From Dermatophilus congolensis (GTDB lineage: Bacteria; Actinomycetota; Actinomycetes; Actinomycetales; Dermatophilaceae), in assembly GCA_030538115.1 (NCBI GenBank), contig JAUNUP010000002.1, positions 1 to 64,000 on the forward strand: 64,000 bases of DNA, in the 5' to 3' direction. Each line of letters starts with the position of its first letter. The stretch's first letter is position 1. Shown here one piece after another: positions 9,161-18,800 of the stretch. Made by a program: the position numbers and the translations under genes. The notes beneath the pieces were generated by a model. The model was not told the DNA's origin and ran no database searches. It was given only the letters and a program-made list of their open reading frames with translations.

Positions 9161-9208
9161 CATGGCACAGGTGCTGGAAGGTGTGTCGATATCTCGACAT
9201 GTGCCATG
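9161..9208 (-). repeat. 48-base palindromic intergenic repeat, copy B
   Basis: CATGGCACAGGTGCTGGAAG at the left and ACATGTGCCATG at the right form the reversed orientation of copy A with eroded ends. It lies 75 bases right of copy A and about 85 bases before the FetB-like start. Confidence 0.7.
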
Positions 9209-9291
9209 GGACCCCCATCCGAGTACGTGACCATTCCCGACGAGCGGTGGTGCGCAGTCGGCTCTGTACGGCCTGGGCCGACAATGGTGCT

Positions 9292-10071
9292 GTGACCTCG
9301 ACCGCCGGTTCGGCACTCATCTCTCTGACCTCGATACCCGACATCGTCCGGTTGCTTGTTGTCGTGTTCGGCTGCGCGATCTTCGCGGGGCTGCTGCGCA
9401 AGTGGACCGGGCTGGGCAACGGCCGCGACGAGATCTGGGCCACCGCCCGCGCCACGGTGCAGTTGCTCGTGGTGGGGCTCATCATCACGGCAGTGCTCGG
9501 GTCGTGGTGGCTCACGGCGTTGTTCGTGACCGTGATGGTGGCGGTGGCGGCCCGCACGAGCAGCTCCCGCATCGGCGTGAAGCGGCAGCGCGAGCGGTCG
9601 TGGATTCTGCTGCCGATCGCTCTCGGAGCTATCCCGATCACGCTGCTGCTGGTCGTAGTGGGCCTACTGCCCGCGCACCCCGTCTCCGTGATCCCGACGG
9701 CTGGAATTCTCATCGGCAACGCCATGACCGGCACGACCCTGGCGGGCAAGCAGGCGTTCTCGGCGATGCGTGAGCGAAAGGGCGAGGTGGAGGCCGCGCT
9801 GTCGATCGGGCTGCTCGAACCGGAGTCGCGGCTGATGGTCGCGCAGCCCGCCGCGCAACTGGCCCTCATCCCGACGGTCGACACGACCCGCACCGTCGGT
9901 CTGGTGACCCTGCCGGGGGCGTTCGTGGGGACGCTTCTCGGAGGCGCGACACCACTGGAGGCGGCGGCCCTTCAGCTCGTGGTGCTGGTGGGGATCATCG
10001 TCGCGCAGTCGATCGCGGTGCCGCTGGTGCTGCAACTCATCGTGCGGGGGCACGTGACGCAGCGCGCGTGA
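9292..10071 (+). CDS. FetB/YbbM-type (UPF0014) membrane permease
   Basis: Encodes 259 residues with about seven membrane segments, of the UPF0014 family. The E. coli member FetB pairs with the ATPase FetA and has been linked to iron export. Family features seen are [41 protein letters not shown] and [30 protein letters not shown]. The GTG at 9292 is chosen because upstream ATG and GTG codons (9284, 9287) run into TGA at once. No FetA-like ATPase gene is adjacent, so a partner must be encoded elsewhere or the protein works alone. Two copies of the 55-base repeat lie in its upstream region and two just after its stop. Confidence 0.85.
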   Translation: MTSTAGSALISLTSIPDIVRLLVVVFGCAIFAGLLRKWTGLGNGRDEIWATARATVQLLVVGLIITAVLGSWWLTALFVTVMVAVAARTSSSRIGVKRQRERSWILLPIALGAIPITLLLVVVGLLPAHPVSVIPTAGILIGNAMTGTTLAGKQAFSAMRERKGEVEAALSIGLLEPESRLMVAQPAAQLALIPTVDTTRTVGLVTLPGAFVGTLLGGATPLEAAALQLVVLVGIIVAQSIAVPLVLQLIVRGHVTQRA

Positions 10072-10084
10072 CCTTCGCCCGAGG

Positions 10085-10139
10085 GTGCCGCGGCACATGT
10101 ATCCCCGCACGTCACGGGGCATCCCCGGTGCCGCGGCAC
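10085..10139 (+). repeat. 55-base palindromic intergenic repeat, copy C1
   Basis: Ends GTGCCGCGGCACATGT and GTGCCGCGGCAC. The 12-base core GTGCCGCGGCAC is itself a perfect palindrome. It lies between the convergent FetB-like and RHH genes; a second copy begins 93 bases later with a shared downstream sequence GAGCGCGG. Confidence 0.8.
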
Positions 10140-10177
10140 AGAGCGCGGTCGGCCGCCCGCTCGACGCTCGCCGGAGA

Positions 10178-10232
10178 GTGCCGCGGCACATGTATCCCCT
10201 CACGTCACGGCGCATTTCCGGTGCCGCGGCAC
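10178..10232 (+). repeat. 55-base palindromic intergenic repeat, copy C2
   Basis: Almost identical to C1 (same ends, CACGTCACGG in the middle), so C1 and C2 form a 93-base tandem duplication that includes flanking GCCCGCTCGACGCTC. It ends 28 bases before the RHH gene stop and could also act as a terminator for both convergent genes. Confidence 0.8.
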
Positions 10233-10259
10233 GGAGCGCGGCGGCGGCCCGCTCGACGC

Positions 10260-10526
10260 TCACGGGTCTTTCGGGGGGCGGCCTCTTCGCGGTAGGGGAG
10301 CCACGTCTTTCGGGAGACGGCCCGCGTCTGACAATCCCCTGCGGATCAGGAGTTCGATCTGCGCGTTGACGCTGCGGAGTTCGTCTCCGGCCCAGCGGGT
10401 GAGGGCGTCGTGGACTCGGGAGTCCAGGCGGAGGAGAACCTGTTTACGTTCTGCGGCACGGGACCGGCCCGGTCTGCGCTCCCCCTGCGGCGCAGACCGG
10501 TCCGTGGTCTCTGGTGTGTCGGCCAT
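10260..10526 (-). CDS. Ribbon-helix-helix (Arc-like) DNA-binding protein
   Basis: Encodes 88 residues. The central KQVLLRLDSRVHDALTRWAG followed by DELRSVNAQIELLIRRGLSD fits the beta-alpha-alpha ribbon-helix-helix pattern of Arc/MetJ-type repressors, with basic tails on both sides (GERRPGRSRAAERKQ, PRRGRPPKDP). It lies 17 bases after the stop of the SPFH gene and is probably in its operon. Small RHH proteins next to SPFH genes are common in actinobacteria. It may regulate the inverted repeat upstream of the SPFH gene; that link is inference. Confidence 0.8.
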   Translation of the reverse strand: MADTPETTDRSAPQGERRPGRSRAAERKQVLLRLDSRVHDALTRWAGDELRSVNAQIELLIRRGLSDAGRLPKDVAPLPRRGRPPKDP

Positions 10527-10543
10527 GACGGTCGAGAACCGGA

Positions 10544-11545
10544 TCAGGTGTAGAGGCTGCCCGAGTTGACCACTGGGGTAACCCGCTGCTCGCCACAGAG
10601 CACCACGAGGAGGTTGCTGACCATCGCGGCTTTGCGTTCGTCGTCGAGGTCGACGATCGACTGCTCGTCGAGCTTGGCGAGGGCCATCTCGACCATGCCG
10701 ACCGCGCCCTCGACGATCTTGGAGCGAGCCGCGACGATGGCGCCGGCCTGCTGGCGCTGCAGCATCGCCTGGGCGATCTCGGGCGCGTAGGCGAGGTGCG
10801 AGATCCGGACTTCGAGGATCTCGACACCGGCGACGGCGACGCGCTCGGCGACTTCGTGGGCCAGCTCAGCAGAGACGACGTCGGTCGAGCCGCGAAGCGA
10901 GGTGGCGTCACCCTCGAAGTCGTCATAGGGGTGCGTGCCGGTGACGTGCCGCAAGGCCGACTCCGACTGGACCTTGACGAAGCTCTCGTAGTCCTCGACG
11001 GAGAAGGAGGCGCGGGCGGTGTCGGCGACCTGCCACACGACGATGGCGCCGATCTCGACGGGGTTTCCGTGGGCGTCGTTGACTTTGAGCGCGTTGGTCT
11101 CGAAGTTGTGCACGCGCACCGAGACCTTCTTCTTGCTCGTCAGCGGCACGACGAGCGAGAGGCCGGTGCGGCGGACGGTGCCGATGTAGCGGCCGAAGAA
11201 CTGCAGCACGCGGGTCTGACCGGGCGAGATGATCGTGAGGCTGGAGAGGCCGACGAAGCCGAGGAGCAGCAGGATCAGCGACGCGGTGAGGACACCGAGG
11301 CTCGGCTCGTGGAGCGGGTCGTTGAGCACGTCGATGACGAACCAGTAGATCGCGCCGACGATGACGGCCAGGGAGATGAGGATGCCGAGGAATCCGTCGA
11401 TCGACCAGGCCTTGGATTCGGTGACGTCGACGCGGGCGCCGGAGTGACCGACGGGCGCGGTTGCGGGCGGAACCTCGTCGGGCCCGACCACTTGTGTTTC
11501 GTCTGCGTGGGCGCCGACCGGTGTGTCGTCAAACCCCTGTGCCAT
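10544..11545 (-). CDS. SPFH/band 7 domain membrane protein
   Basis: Encodes 333 residues. A polar N-tail is followed by two membrane segments ([20 protein letters not shown] and [20 protein letters not shown]) and then the SPFH/stomatin domain: [40 protein letters not shown] and [21 protein letters not shown]. This family forms large membrane-bound oligomers that organise lipid domains; a specific job here is not known. The C-terminal part is helical. It is cotranscribed with the RHH protein gene. An operator-like inverted repeat lies 44 bases before its start. Confidence 0.9.
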   Translation of the reverse strand: MAQGFDDTPVGAHADETQVVGPDEVPPATAPVGHSGARVDVTESKAWSIDGFLGILISLAVIVGAIYWFVIDVLNDPLHEPSLGVLTASLILLLLGFVGLSSLTIISPGQTRVLQFFGRYIGTVRRTGLSLVVPLTSKKKVSVRVHNFETNALKVNDAHGNPVEIGAIVVWQVADTARASFSVEDYESFVKVQSESALRHVTGTHPYDDFEGDATSLRGSTDVVSAELAHEVAERVAVAGVEILEVRISHLAYAPEIAQAMLQRQQAGAIVAARSKIVEGAVGMVEMALAKLDEQSIVDLDDERKAAMVSNLLVVLCGEQRVTPVVNSGSLYT

Positions 11546-11588
11546 GACTTTCCCCTTCCGAGCGGCGGGGTCCCTGAAGCCCCGCCTG

Positions 11589-11611
11589 AGTGATATTAAA
11601 ACGATATCACT
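11589..11611. promoter_or_regulatory. Operator-like inverted repeat upstream of SPFH gene
   Basis: AGTGATAT and ATATCACT form a perfect 8-base inverted repeat around a 7-base AT-rich spacer (TAAAACG), in an otherwise very GC-rich region. It lies 44-66 bases before the SPFH start, where a promoter would be. It probably binds a dimeric repressor, perhaps the RHH protein of the same operon. Confidence 0.6.
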
Positions 11612-11687
11612 TTATCGACGGAGCGAAAGAGGTCCACGGACACGAAACAGACACGGCGAACCGAGGTGAGTGAGCGGCCCTCCGCCG

Positions 11688-13904
11688 TCACGCAGACGTC
11701 AAGAGCGGGCCGGTGACACGCTCGGTGGCGCCGAGTCGCGCGAGCACGAAGCCCTCCTCCCACGCATATTGCGCCCAGGCGTCGTAGCGGCCGCTGCGTC
11801 CACCGTGACCTGCGATCATCTCGGTGCGCAGCAGCACCGGGAGGTCGCCCGTCACCGTCTCGCGCAGCCGCGCGACCCACTTGGCCGGCTCCGCGTACGA
11901 CACGCGCGTGTCGTTGAGGCTGGTCGTCGCGAGGATGGCCGGATACCTCTCCGCGCGGATGTTCTCGTAGGGCGTGTACGACTTCATCAGCGCATACACG
12001 TCGGCGTTGTGCAGAGGGTCGCCCCACTCCTCCCACTCGGTCACCGTGAGCGGCATCGTCGGGTCGAGGATCGTGGTGAGCGCGTCGACGAAGGGCACGT
12101 CGGCGTGGGCGACAGCGAACCGGTCGGGGCGCAGGTTGAGCACCGCGCCGACCATGAGGCCGCCCGCCGAGCCGCCTTCGAGCGCCAGCCGGTCGGGCGC
12201 CACCCAACCGGACTCGACGAGGTGATCGGCGCAGGCGACCACGTCGGTGAACGTGGTGGGCTTGTACTCGAGTCGGCCCTGTTCGTACCACGAACGGCCG
12301 AGTTCACCGCCGCCGCGGGCGTGGGCGACGGCCCAGACGACACCGCGGTCGAGCACCGACAGTCTCGGGATCGAGAACCACGGGTCGAGGCACACCTCGT
12401 ACGCGCCGTAGGCGTACAGCACCCCGGGGGCCGTGCCGTCGCGGGGCACGCTCTTGTGCGCGACGAGGGAGATGGGCACGAGCGTGCCGTCGGCGGCGCG
12501 GGCGGTCAGTGCCTCGGTGACGTAATCGGCAGGGTCGAAGCCGCCGAGAACCGGCTGGGTGCGCAGCACCGTGCGCTCGCGGGTCGCCAGGTCGAGTTCG
12601 AGCACCGTGCGCGGAGTGATGAGCGATTCGTACGAGAGCAGCAGCGACGGGGCCTCGGCGTCGGGATTCGCCGACAGACCGATGGTGTGCACCGCTTCCG
12701 GAGTCGGCACCTGCCAGGGCTCGTCGCGCCACGCCCCCGGCAGCCACGACTCCTGCCCCGCGGGAGGCGTCGCTGCATCGTGGCTGTCGACACCCGCGAA
12801 ACCCGCGGCACCCGCGACGCCCAGACGGCGCGCGAGCCGCAGTTCGCTGAAGCCCTCGCTACGCACGGCGATCACCACATCGCGGGCGAACGCGCCCACG
12901 CCGACCAGCCGTTCGCCGTCGACAGGATCGAGCCAGCGCACCCACTCCCCCGAATCAGTCGCGTCAATCGGCGCCCACGCCACGTCGAAGTCGGCGCGAT
13001 CGCGGTTGTGGATGATGAACATGACATCACCCGCGGGTTCGACGTCGTATTCGAGGCCCTCGCGGCGCGGGGAGACGCACCGCAGGCCCCCCTCCGGAGA
13101 GGCGAGGTCGAGCAGATGCACCTCGGAGGTCGTCTTCGAGGAGGCCGAGACCACCAGGTACCGGTCGTCGGTCGACTCCCCGATCGACACCCAGAACCGC
13201 TCGTCGGGCTCCTCGAAGACCAGCACGTCGGAGGCGGGGTCGGCGCCGATCTCGTGACGCCACACCTGGCAGGCGCGCCAGGCGTCGTCGGCGCGGGTGT
13301 AGAAAACGTGCCGATCGTCGACCGACCACACGACGCCGTAGCCGATGCGGGTCACCGAGTCGTCCACGATGCGACCGGTCGCGATCTCGCGGATGCGCAG
13401 GTCGAAGCGCTCGTCACCTTCGAGGTCGACGGCGAAAGCCACACTCTCGCCGTTGCTGCTGACCGAACTCGCACCGAGAGAGAAGAACTCGCCTCCCCCG
13501 GCCTCGACGTTGCCGTCGACCAGCACCTGCTCGCCGGGCAGCACCTCCTCCGCGATGCGCGGCCGCCCCTGCCCGGAGTCGGCGACACGGCACGAGATGC
13601 CGTACTGCAGACCCTCCTTCGTGCGGGTGAAGTACCACCAGCCGCGGTAGTACACGGGCACCGACAGGTCGGTCTGCTGGGTACGGGCGCCGATCTCGGC
13701 GACGATCTCGGCGCGCAGCGGCGCCAGTTCGGCCGTGACCGCCTCCGCGTAGGCATTCTCGGCTTCGAGGTGCGCGATGACCTCCGGGTCGGCGGAGTCG
13801 CTGAGCCAGGCGTACGGGTCGGCCACGGAGTCGCCGTGGAAGGTGCGTACGTGCTCGCCCCTGCGCGCAACGGGGGGCAGGGGCTGCTCAGGAGTCGCGG
13901 ACAT
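11688..13904 (-). CDS. ptrB: Oligopeptidase B (S9 prolyl oligopeptidase family)
   Basis: Encodes 738 residues of a cytoplasmic serine peptidase that cuts short peptides, typically after Arg or Lys. The N-terminal half is the seven-bladed propeller (start of the domain: VARRGEHVRTFHGDSVADPY AWL). The alpha/beta-hydrolase half has the nucleophile S579 in LEGGSAGGLM, D665 in SLNDTRVSY and H700 in IAGHGGRSG; AYGAYE and the ILDPTMPLT region also match. The ATG at 13904 is chosen because family homology begins there; the frame is open further upstream into Arg-rich sequence. It is a single gene, convergent with none. Basic-residue specificity is inferred from family. Confidence 0.92.
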   Translation of the reverse strand: MSATPEQPLPPVARRGEHVRTFHGDSVADPYAWLSDSADPEVIAHLEAENAYAEAVTAELAPLRAEIVAEIGARTQQTDLSVPVYYRGWWYFTRTKEGLQYGISCRVADSGQGRPRIAEEVLPGEQVLVDGNVEAGGGEFFSLGASSVSSNGESVAFAVDLEGDERFDLRIREIATGRIVDDSVTRIGYGVVWSVDDRHVFYTRADDAWRACQVWRHEIGADPASDVLVFEEPDERFWVSIGESTDDRYLVVSASSKTTSEVHLLDLASPEGGLRCVSPRREGLEYDVEPAGDVMFIIHNRDRADFDVAWAPIDATDSGEWVRWLDPVDGERLVGVGAFARDVVIAVRSEGFSELRLARRLGVAGAAGFAGVDSHDAATPPAGQESWLPGAWRDEPWQVPTPEAVHTIGLSANPDAEAPSLLLSYESLITPRTVLELDLATRERTVLRTQPVLGGFDPADYVTEALTARAADGTLVPISLVAHKSVPRDGTAPGVLYAYGAYEVCLDPWFSIPRLSVLDRGVVWAVAHARGGGELGRSWYEQGRLEYKPTTFTDVVACADHLVESGWVAPDRLALEGGSAGGLMVGAVLNLRPDRFAVAHADVPFVDALTTILDPTMPLTVTEWEEWGDPLHNADVYALMKSYTPYENIRAERYPAILATTSLNDTRVSYAEPAKWVARLRETVTGDLPVLLRTEMIAGHGGRSGRYDAWAQYAWEEGFVLARLGATERVTGPLLTSA

Positions 13905-14223
13905 GCCGACCACTCTATGGGCGCCTCTTTGCATCCATGTCGACGCCGGGGCCGGCGCGCGCTCCGATCGCGCACGCACACGCCGGGGTGCTGCCGGGAG
14001 CACACGCGCCGAACACGTTTCGCAAGCGCTTCGCCGTCTTGTGGGGGCTTTTCGCGCAACGAAATTGGACGACTTGTCTAGACACACGTTCAAACGGATG
14101 GATTGAGGCTACGAGATTGCCTACTTATCAGTTACATTCAGGCGCGGAACATCACTGTACGCATACGTTACGAAACTTGCGTATGCACAGTGTTAACGTT
14201 GCCATGAGCCCCCAGGAGGAGCA
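13905..14223. other. Divergent promoter region, locally AT-rich
   Basis: 319 bases between the starts of ptrB and the acyl reductase-like gene. The right part (about 14060-14200) is distinctly less GC-rich than its surroundings and holds a large inverted repeat (listed separately) and GTTAAC at 14193-14198. No gene was found. Confidence 0.5.
14153..14192. promoter_or_regulatory. 40-base inverted repeat before the acyl reductase gene
   Basis: The left arm CACTGT-AC-GCATACG and the right arm CGTATGC-ACAGTG are inverted repeats, matching in 13 positions apart from two extra bases (AC) in the left arm, around a 12-base centre (TTACGAAACTTG). It ends 31 bases before the GTG start of the reductase gene. 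The size suits a TetR-type operator. Confidence 0.65.
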
Positions 14224-15696
14224 GTGCCCGACCAGTTCGCCACCCGCCGGAGCCGGTACGTGCTTCTCACCGGCGCCACCGGGTTTCTCGGAACTGCACT
14301 GCTCGAAGCCCTTCTTCGGCGCACCCAGGCAAGGGTTGCCGTCCTCGTTCGACCGACCTCGCGAGCGAGCGCTCACGATCGCGTCCGCGAACTGGTCCGC
14401 AGCGAAGCGTTCGAGCCTTTGCGCGCCGAATTCGGACTCTTGGCGGAAACAGCACTCCTGTCACGCATAGACGTGATCCCCGGAGACCTGTCTTCACTCG
14501 ACGCTCCGCACGGCCCGACCAGTGCCCGACTGGCTCTCCCCAGGGGCATCGACACTGTCATCCACAGCGCTTCGAGCGTCAACTTCGACGACCCGCTCTC
14601 GGCGGCTTTCGCCGCCAACGTCGAGGGCCCGGCAGCCCTCTACCGGGCTCTTGTGGAGGCTGGGGGCTCGCCGCACGTCATCCACGTCTCGACCACCTAC
14701 GTCAACGCCGGGCGCGTACGCGTGGGACGCGAAGACTCCGTGCGCCACGACGTCGACTGGAGACTCGAACTCGTGGCCAACGACGCGACCCTCGCCAACG
14801 ACGCGACCGCCGGTCGCCGACATGCCCGCCGCTACGGCTGGACCGACACGTACACGTTCAGCAAGGCACTCGGCGAGCGCGTCGCCGAGGAGGAGTGGGG
14901 TCGCCGCGGCCACCGCCTCACCGTGCTGCGCCCGGCGATCATCGAGAGCGCCGTGCAGCGGCCCTTCCCAGGCTGGCTCGACGGGTTCAAGGTCGCCGAC
15001 CCGCTCATCGCCGCATATGCAGAGGGCCAGCTCGATTCGTTTCCGGGCCGGGCGCGTGGCGCCATCGACATCGTGCCCGTCGATGCGGTCGTCGACACGG
15101 CCTTCGCGGCCATGTCTCGCCCGCCCCTCTCGGGGCGCCCCCGCTACCTGCAGGTGGCCACGAGCCGCGCGAACCCGTTGCGTCTGCGCGACATCCGCCC
15201 GCGCGTTGCCGCGGCGCTCGATGCTCACGGCTGGCCCAATGCCGAGGCCCGCGGTCGCACGGTGCGCTACCGCTCCGAGCTGACGATCCGCGCAGGCTTG
15301 CACGTGGCCCGCGCCCAGTTGCTCGCGCAGTATGCGATGCGCGGAGCCGGCGGCGTCGGCCGACGCCGCCGTCGCGCCCTCGACAGGCTCTCGAAGTTCG
15401 TCACCCTGTACGCCCCGTACACGTGCAACCCGACGACCTTCGACATGACAGGCACCGGAGCGCTACTCGAGGCCTACCGCAACGGAGGCGGCCGGGCCGT
15501 CGACGTGACGACCCTCGACTGGGACCACTACCTCACCGACGTACACGTGCCCGCCCTGGGCGTGCAGCGCAAGTGGTGGCCGGACTCGGCCGTCGTCGCG
15601 GTCACGGCCCAGGCCCGCGCGGTGTCGCGCGTGACGAACCGCCACGTGCGCACGGAACCGATCGAGATCCGCACGCCCGCAACGCTGGCGGGCTGA
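14224..15696 (+). CDS. Fatty-acyl reductase-like SDR family protein
   Basis: Encodes 490 residues of the extended short-chain dehydrogenase type found in fatty acyl-CoA reductases (NAD_binding_4/male-sterility fold). The cofactor motif TGATGFLG is at residues 16-23, VIHSASSVNFD and HVSTTYVNAG follow, and the catalytic Tyr-Lys pair is in YTFSKALGE. The C-terminal 150 residues are less conserved and include a very basic run (GRRRRRALDRL). The GTG start follows AGGAGGAGCA closely. It may reduce an activated fatty acid to aldehyde or alcohol, as in wax or alkene metabolism; substrate is inference. It stands alone, under a strong palindromic operator. Confidence 0.8.
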   Translation: MPDQFATRRSRYVLLTGATGFLGTALLEALLRRTQARVAVLVRPTSRASAHDRVRELVRSEAFEPLRAEFGLLAETALLSRIDVIPGDLSSLDAPHGPTSARLALPRGIDTVIHSASSVNFDDPLSAAFAANVEGPAALYRALVEAGGSPHVIHVSTTYVNAGRVRVGREDSVRHDVDWRLELVANDATLANDATAGRRHARRYGWTDTYTFSKALGERVAEEEWGRRGHRLTVLRPAIIESAVQRPFPGWLDGFKVADPLIAAYAEGQLDSFPGRARGAIDIVPVDAVVDTAFAAMSRPPLSGRPRYLQVATSRANPLRLRDIRPRVAAALDAHGWPNAEARGRTVRYRSELTIRAGLHVARAQLLAQYAMRGAGGVGRRRRRALDRLSKFVTLYAPYTCNPTTFDMTGTGALLEAYRNGGGRAVDVTTLDWDHYLTDVHVPALGVQRKWWPDSAVVAVTAQARAVSRVTNRHVRTEPIEIRTPATLAG

Positions 15697-15724
15697 CGCG
15701 ATCTGACCGGGCCGCCGGTCACCG

Positions 15725-15779
15725 GTGCCGTGGAACATGTCTTCCCGCATCTCGCCTCGGTCTGTCGGTTCCACGGCAC
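15725..15779 (+). repeat. 55-base palindromic intergenic repeat, copy D
   Basis: Ends GTGCCGTGGAACATGT and TTCCACGGCAC; the two changes relative to other copies (GGAAC, GTTCC) are compensating, so pairing of the arms is kept. It lies between the convergent stops of the reductase-like gene and dnaE. Confidence 0.8.
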
Positions 15780-15838
15780 GGGAGGGAGCGGCCGCTTCTA
15801 CCCGGTGCCTCGGGCGCGTCGGCGACAGCGCATGGTCG

Positions 15839-18800
15839 TTACGTCAGGCAGGCCGGGCCCAGTAGAGCCTTGAGGTCGCCGAAGAGGGCAGGGGAGGCCG
15901 TCACTCTCAGGCCGTCGTCCAGGCGCATGAGGACCGAGCGGCCCGGTTGGATGAGCTTCACGTGTACCTCTGTCGCTCCCGGGTGTTCGGCCAGTACGCC
16001 CTTGAGTTGCAGGGCCATGCCGTTCGTGGCTCTCGCGAGCGGCATCGACACCACCACCGGGCCTCGCGGACCCTCCGTGAGGTCGGGCAGCGTGAGTTCC
16101 TGGGCGTAGATCGAGATTTGGTCGTCTCGCTTGTTCACCCGGCCGCGAATCGCGCACACCACGTCGGGCGCGAGCATCGTGGAGACCGTCTCGTACGTCT
16201 TCGGGAAGAACAGGCACTCGATGCCTCCGTCGAGGTCTTCGAGGGTGACGATGGCCCACAGGTCGCCGTTCTTCGTCCGCTTGAGCGCCAGGCCTGTGAT
16301 GAGGCCCGCGATCGTCACGATCGCGCCGTCGCCGCGGCCCCCCTCCTCGACCAGCAGCGAGGCGATCGACGTGTCGGCGTGCTGCGCCAGCACGTGTTCG
16401 ATGCCGAAGAGCGGGTGGTCGGTGACGTACAGGCCGAGCATCTCGCGCTCGAACGTGAGCAGGGTTTGCTTGTCCCACTCTGTCTCGGGGATGACCGGCA
16501 GGCCACCCATAATGGCGTCGCTGCCGGGTTCGTCGTCGTCGCCACCGCCGAAGGCGCCGAACAGCGAATCCTGGCCCACCGCCTCCTTGCGCTTCACATC
16601 GACCAGCGCGTCGACGTACTGCTCGTGTACCCGCACCAACCCGGCGCGCGGGTGGCCGAGGGAGTCGAACGCGCCGCCCTTGATGAGCGACTCGATCGTG
16701 CGCTTGTTGCACACCACCGCCGGCACCTTGGCGAGGAAGTCCGAGAACGACGTGAACTCGCCCTTCTCCGCCCGCGCGGCCACGATCGCGTCGACCACGT
16801 TGGCGCCGACGTTGCGGATCGCCGACAGACCGAACCGGATGTCGGTGCCCACGGCCGCGAACTTCTCGACCGAGCTGTTCACGTCGGGCGGCAGCACCTT
16901 GATCCCCATGTGGCGGCATTCGTTGAGGTACAGCGCCGACTTGTCTTTGTCGTCGCGCACGCTCGTAAGCAGGGCAGCCATGTACTCGGCCGGATAGTTG
17001 GCCTTGAGGTACGCGGTCCAGTACGAGACGAGCCCGTACGCAGCCGAGTGGGCCTTGTTGAAGGCGTAGTTCGAGAACGGGACCAGCACTTCCCACAGCG
17101 TCTTGATCGACTCCGCGCTGAACCCGTGCTCGAGCATGCCCTTCTCGAAGCCGGGGAATTCCGCGTCAAGGATCTCCTTCTTCTTCTTGCCCATCGCGCG
17201 TCGGAGCAGGTCAGCGGCGCCGAGCGTGTAGCCGGCGAGTTGCTGCGCGATGGCCATGACCTGCTCTTGGTACACGATGAGGCCGAACGTGTCACCGAGG
17301 ATCGGTTCGAGCGCCTCTGCCAGCTCGGGGTGCGGGTACTCGACCTGCTGGGCCCCGTTCTTGCGGAGGGCGTAGTTCGTGTGCGCGTTCGCACCCATCG
17401 GGCCCGGCCGGTACAGCGCGCCGAGAGCCGAGATGTCTTCGAAGTTGTCGGGGCGCATCTGGCGCAGCAGCGTGCGGTAGCCGGAGGAGTCGAACTGGAA
17501 CACCCCGAGCGTGTCACCGCGCGAGAGCAGGTCGTACGTGGCCTTGTCGGTGAGGTCTTTGCTCAGCTCGTCGAGGTCGATCGCGAGGTCGCGGTTCATC
17601 GAGATGTTCTCGATGGCGTCGTCGAGGATCGTCAGGTTGCGCAGGCCGAGAAAGTCCATCTTGACCAGCCCGAGGTTCTCGCACGTCGGGTAGTCGAACT
17701 GGGTGATGACCTGGCCGTCCTGTTCACGGCGCATGACCGGAATGACGTCGAGCAGCGGCTCGCTGCTCATGATCACGCCCGCCGCGTGTACACCCCACTG
17801 CCGCTTGAGGCCCTCGATACCGCGCGCGGTCTCGAGCACCTCTTGCGCCTGCGGGTCTTCGGCCACGACGGCACGAAAGTCGACGGCCTCGCCGTAGCGG
17901 GGGTGCTCGGGGTCGTACACGCCCGACAGCGGGATGCCCTTGCCCATGATGTCGGGCGGCAGCGCCTTGGTGAGCTTCTCGCCCATCGCGAACGGAAAGC
18001 CCATCACGCGGCTCGCGTCTTTGAGGGCCTGCTTGGCCTTGATCGTGCCGTACGTGACGATCTGCGCGACCCGCTCTTCGCCGTACTTCTCGGTGACGTA
18101 CTTGATCACCTCGCCGCGACGACGCTCGTCGAAGTCGACGTCGAAGTCGGGCATCGACTTGCGCTCGGGGTTGAGAAACCGCTCGAAGATGAGGCCGTGC
18201 GGGATCGGGTCGAGGTCGGTGATCTTCATCGCGTACGCGCACATCGACCCGGCACCCGAGCCGCGCCCCGGACCGACGCGGATGCCTTGCGACTTGGCCC
18301 AGTTGATGAAGTCGGCGACGACGAGGAAGTAGCCCGGGTAGCCCTTGCCGACGATGACCTCGACCTCGAACTCCGCCTGCTTGCGGGCGTAGTCGGGCAC
18401 ACCGTTCGGGAATCGCTCGTGCAGGCCCTTCTCGACCTCTTTGATGAACCAGCTTGTCTCGTCTTCACCCTCGGGGCACGGGAAGCGCGGCATGTACCGG
18501 CCCTCACCCTCGGTGAACGAGACCTCGCACCGCTCGGCGATCGCGAGGGTGTTGTCGCAGGCCTCGGGCAGTTCACGCCACAGGTGGCGCATCTCTGCGG
18601 CGCTCTTGAGGTAGAAGTCGTCGGCGTCGAATTTGAACCGGTTCGGGTCCATGAGCGTCGAGCCCGACTGCACGCACAGCAGCGCCGCGTGCGATTTCGC
18701 GTCTTCGGCGTGGGTGTAGTGCAGGTCGTTGGTGGCCACGAGCGGCAGATTCAGCTCGCGGGCGAGGCGAAGCAGGTCTTTCTGGATGCGCCGCTCGATC

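Noticed and set aside
10085..10232. Tandem repeats that might be a small CRISPR array
   Set aside because: Only two units, the units are palindromic over their full length, and the same element is dispersed elsewhere; no cas genes.
11670..14081. 800-codon plus-strand frame opposite ptrB
   Set aside because: Antisense shadow of a strongly supported peptidase gene; product has no recognisable domain.
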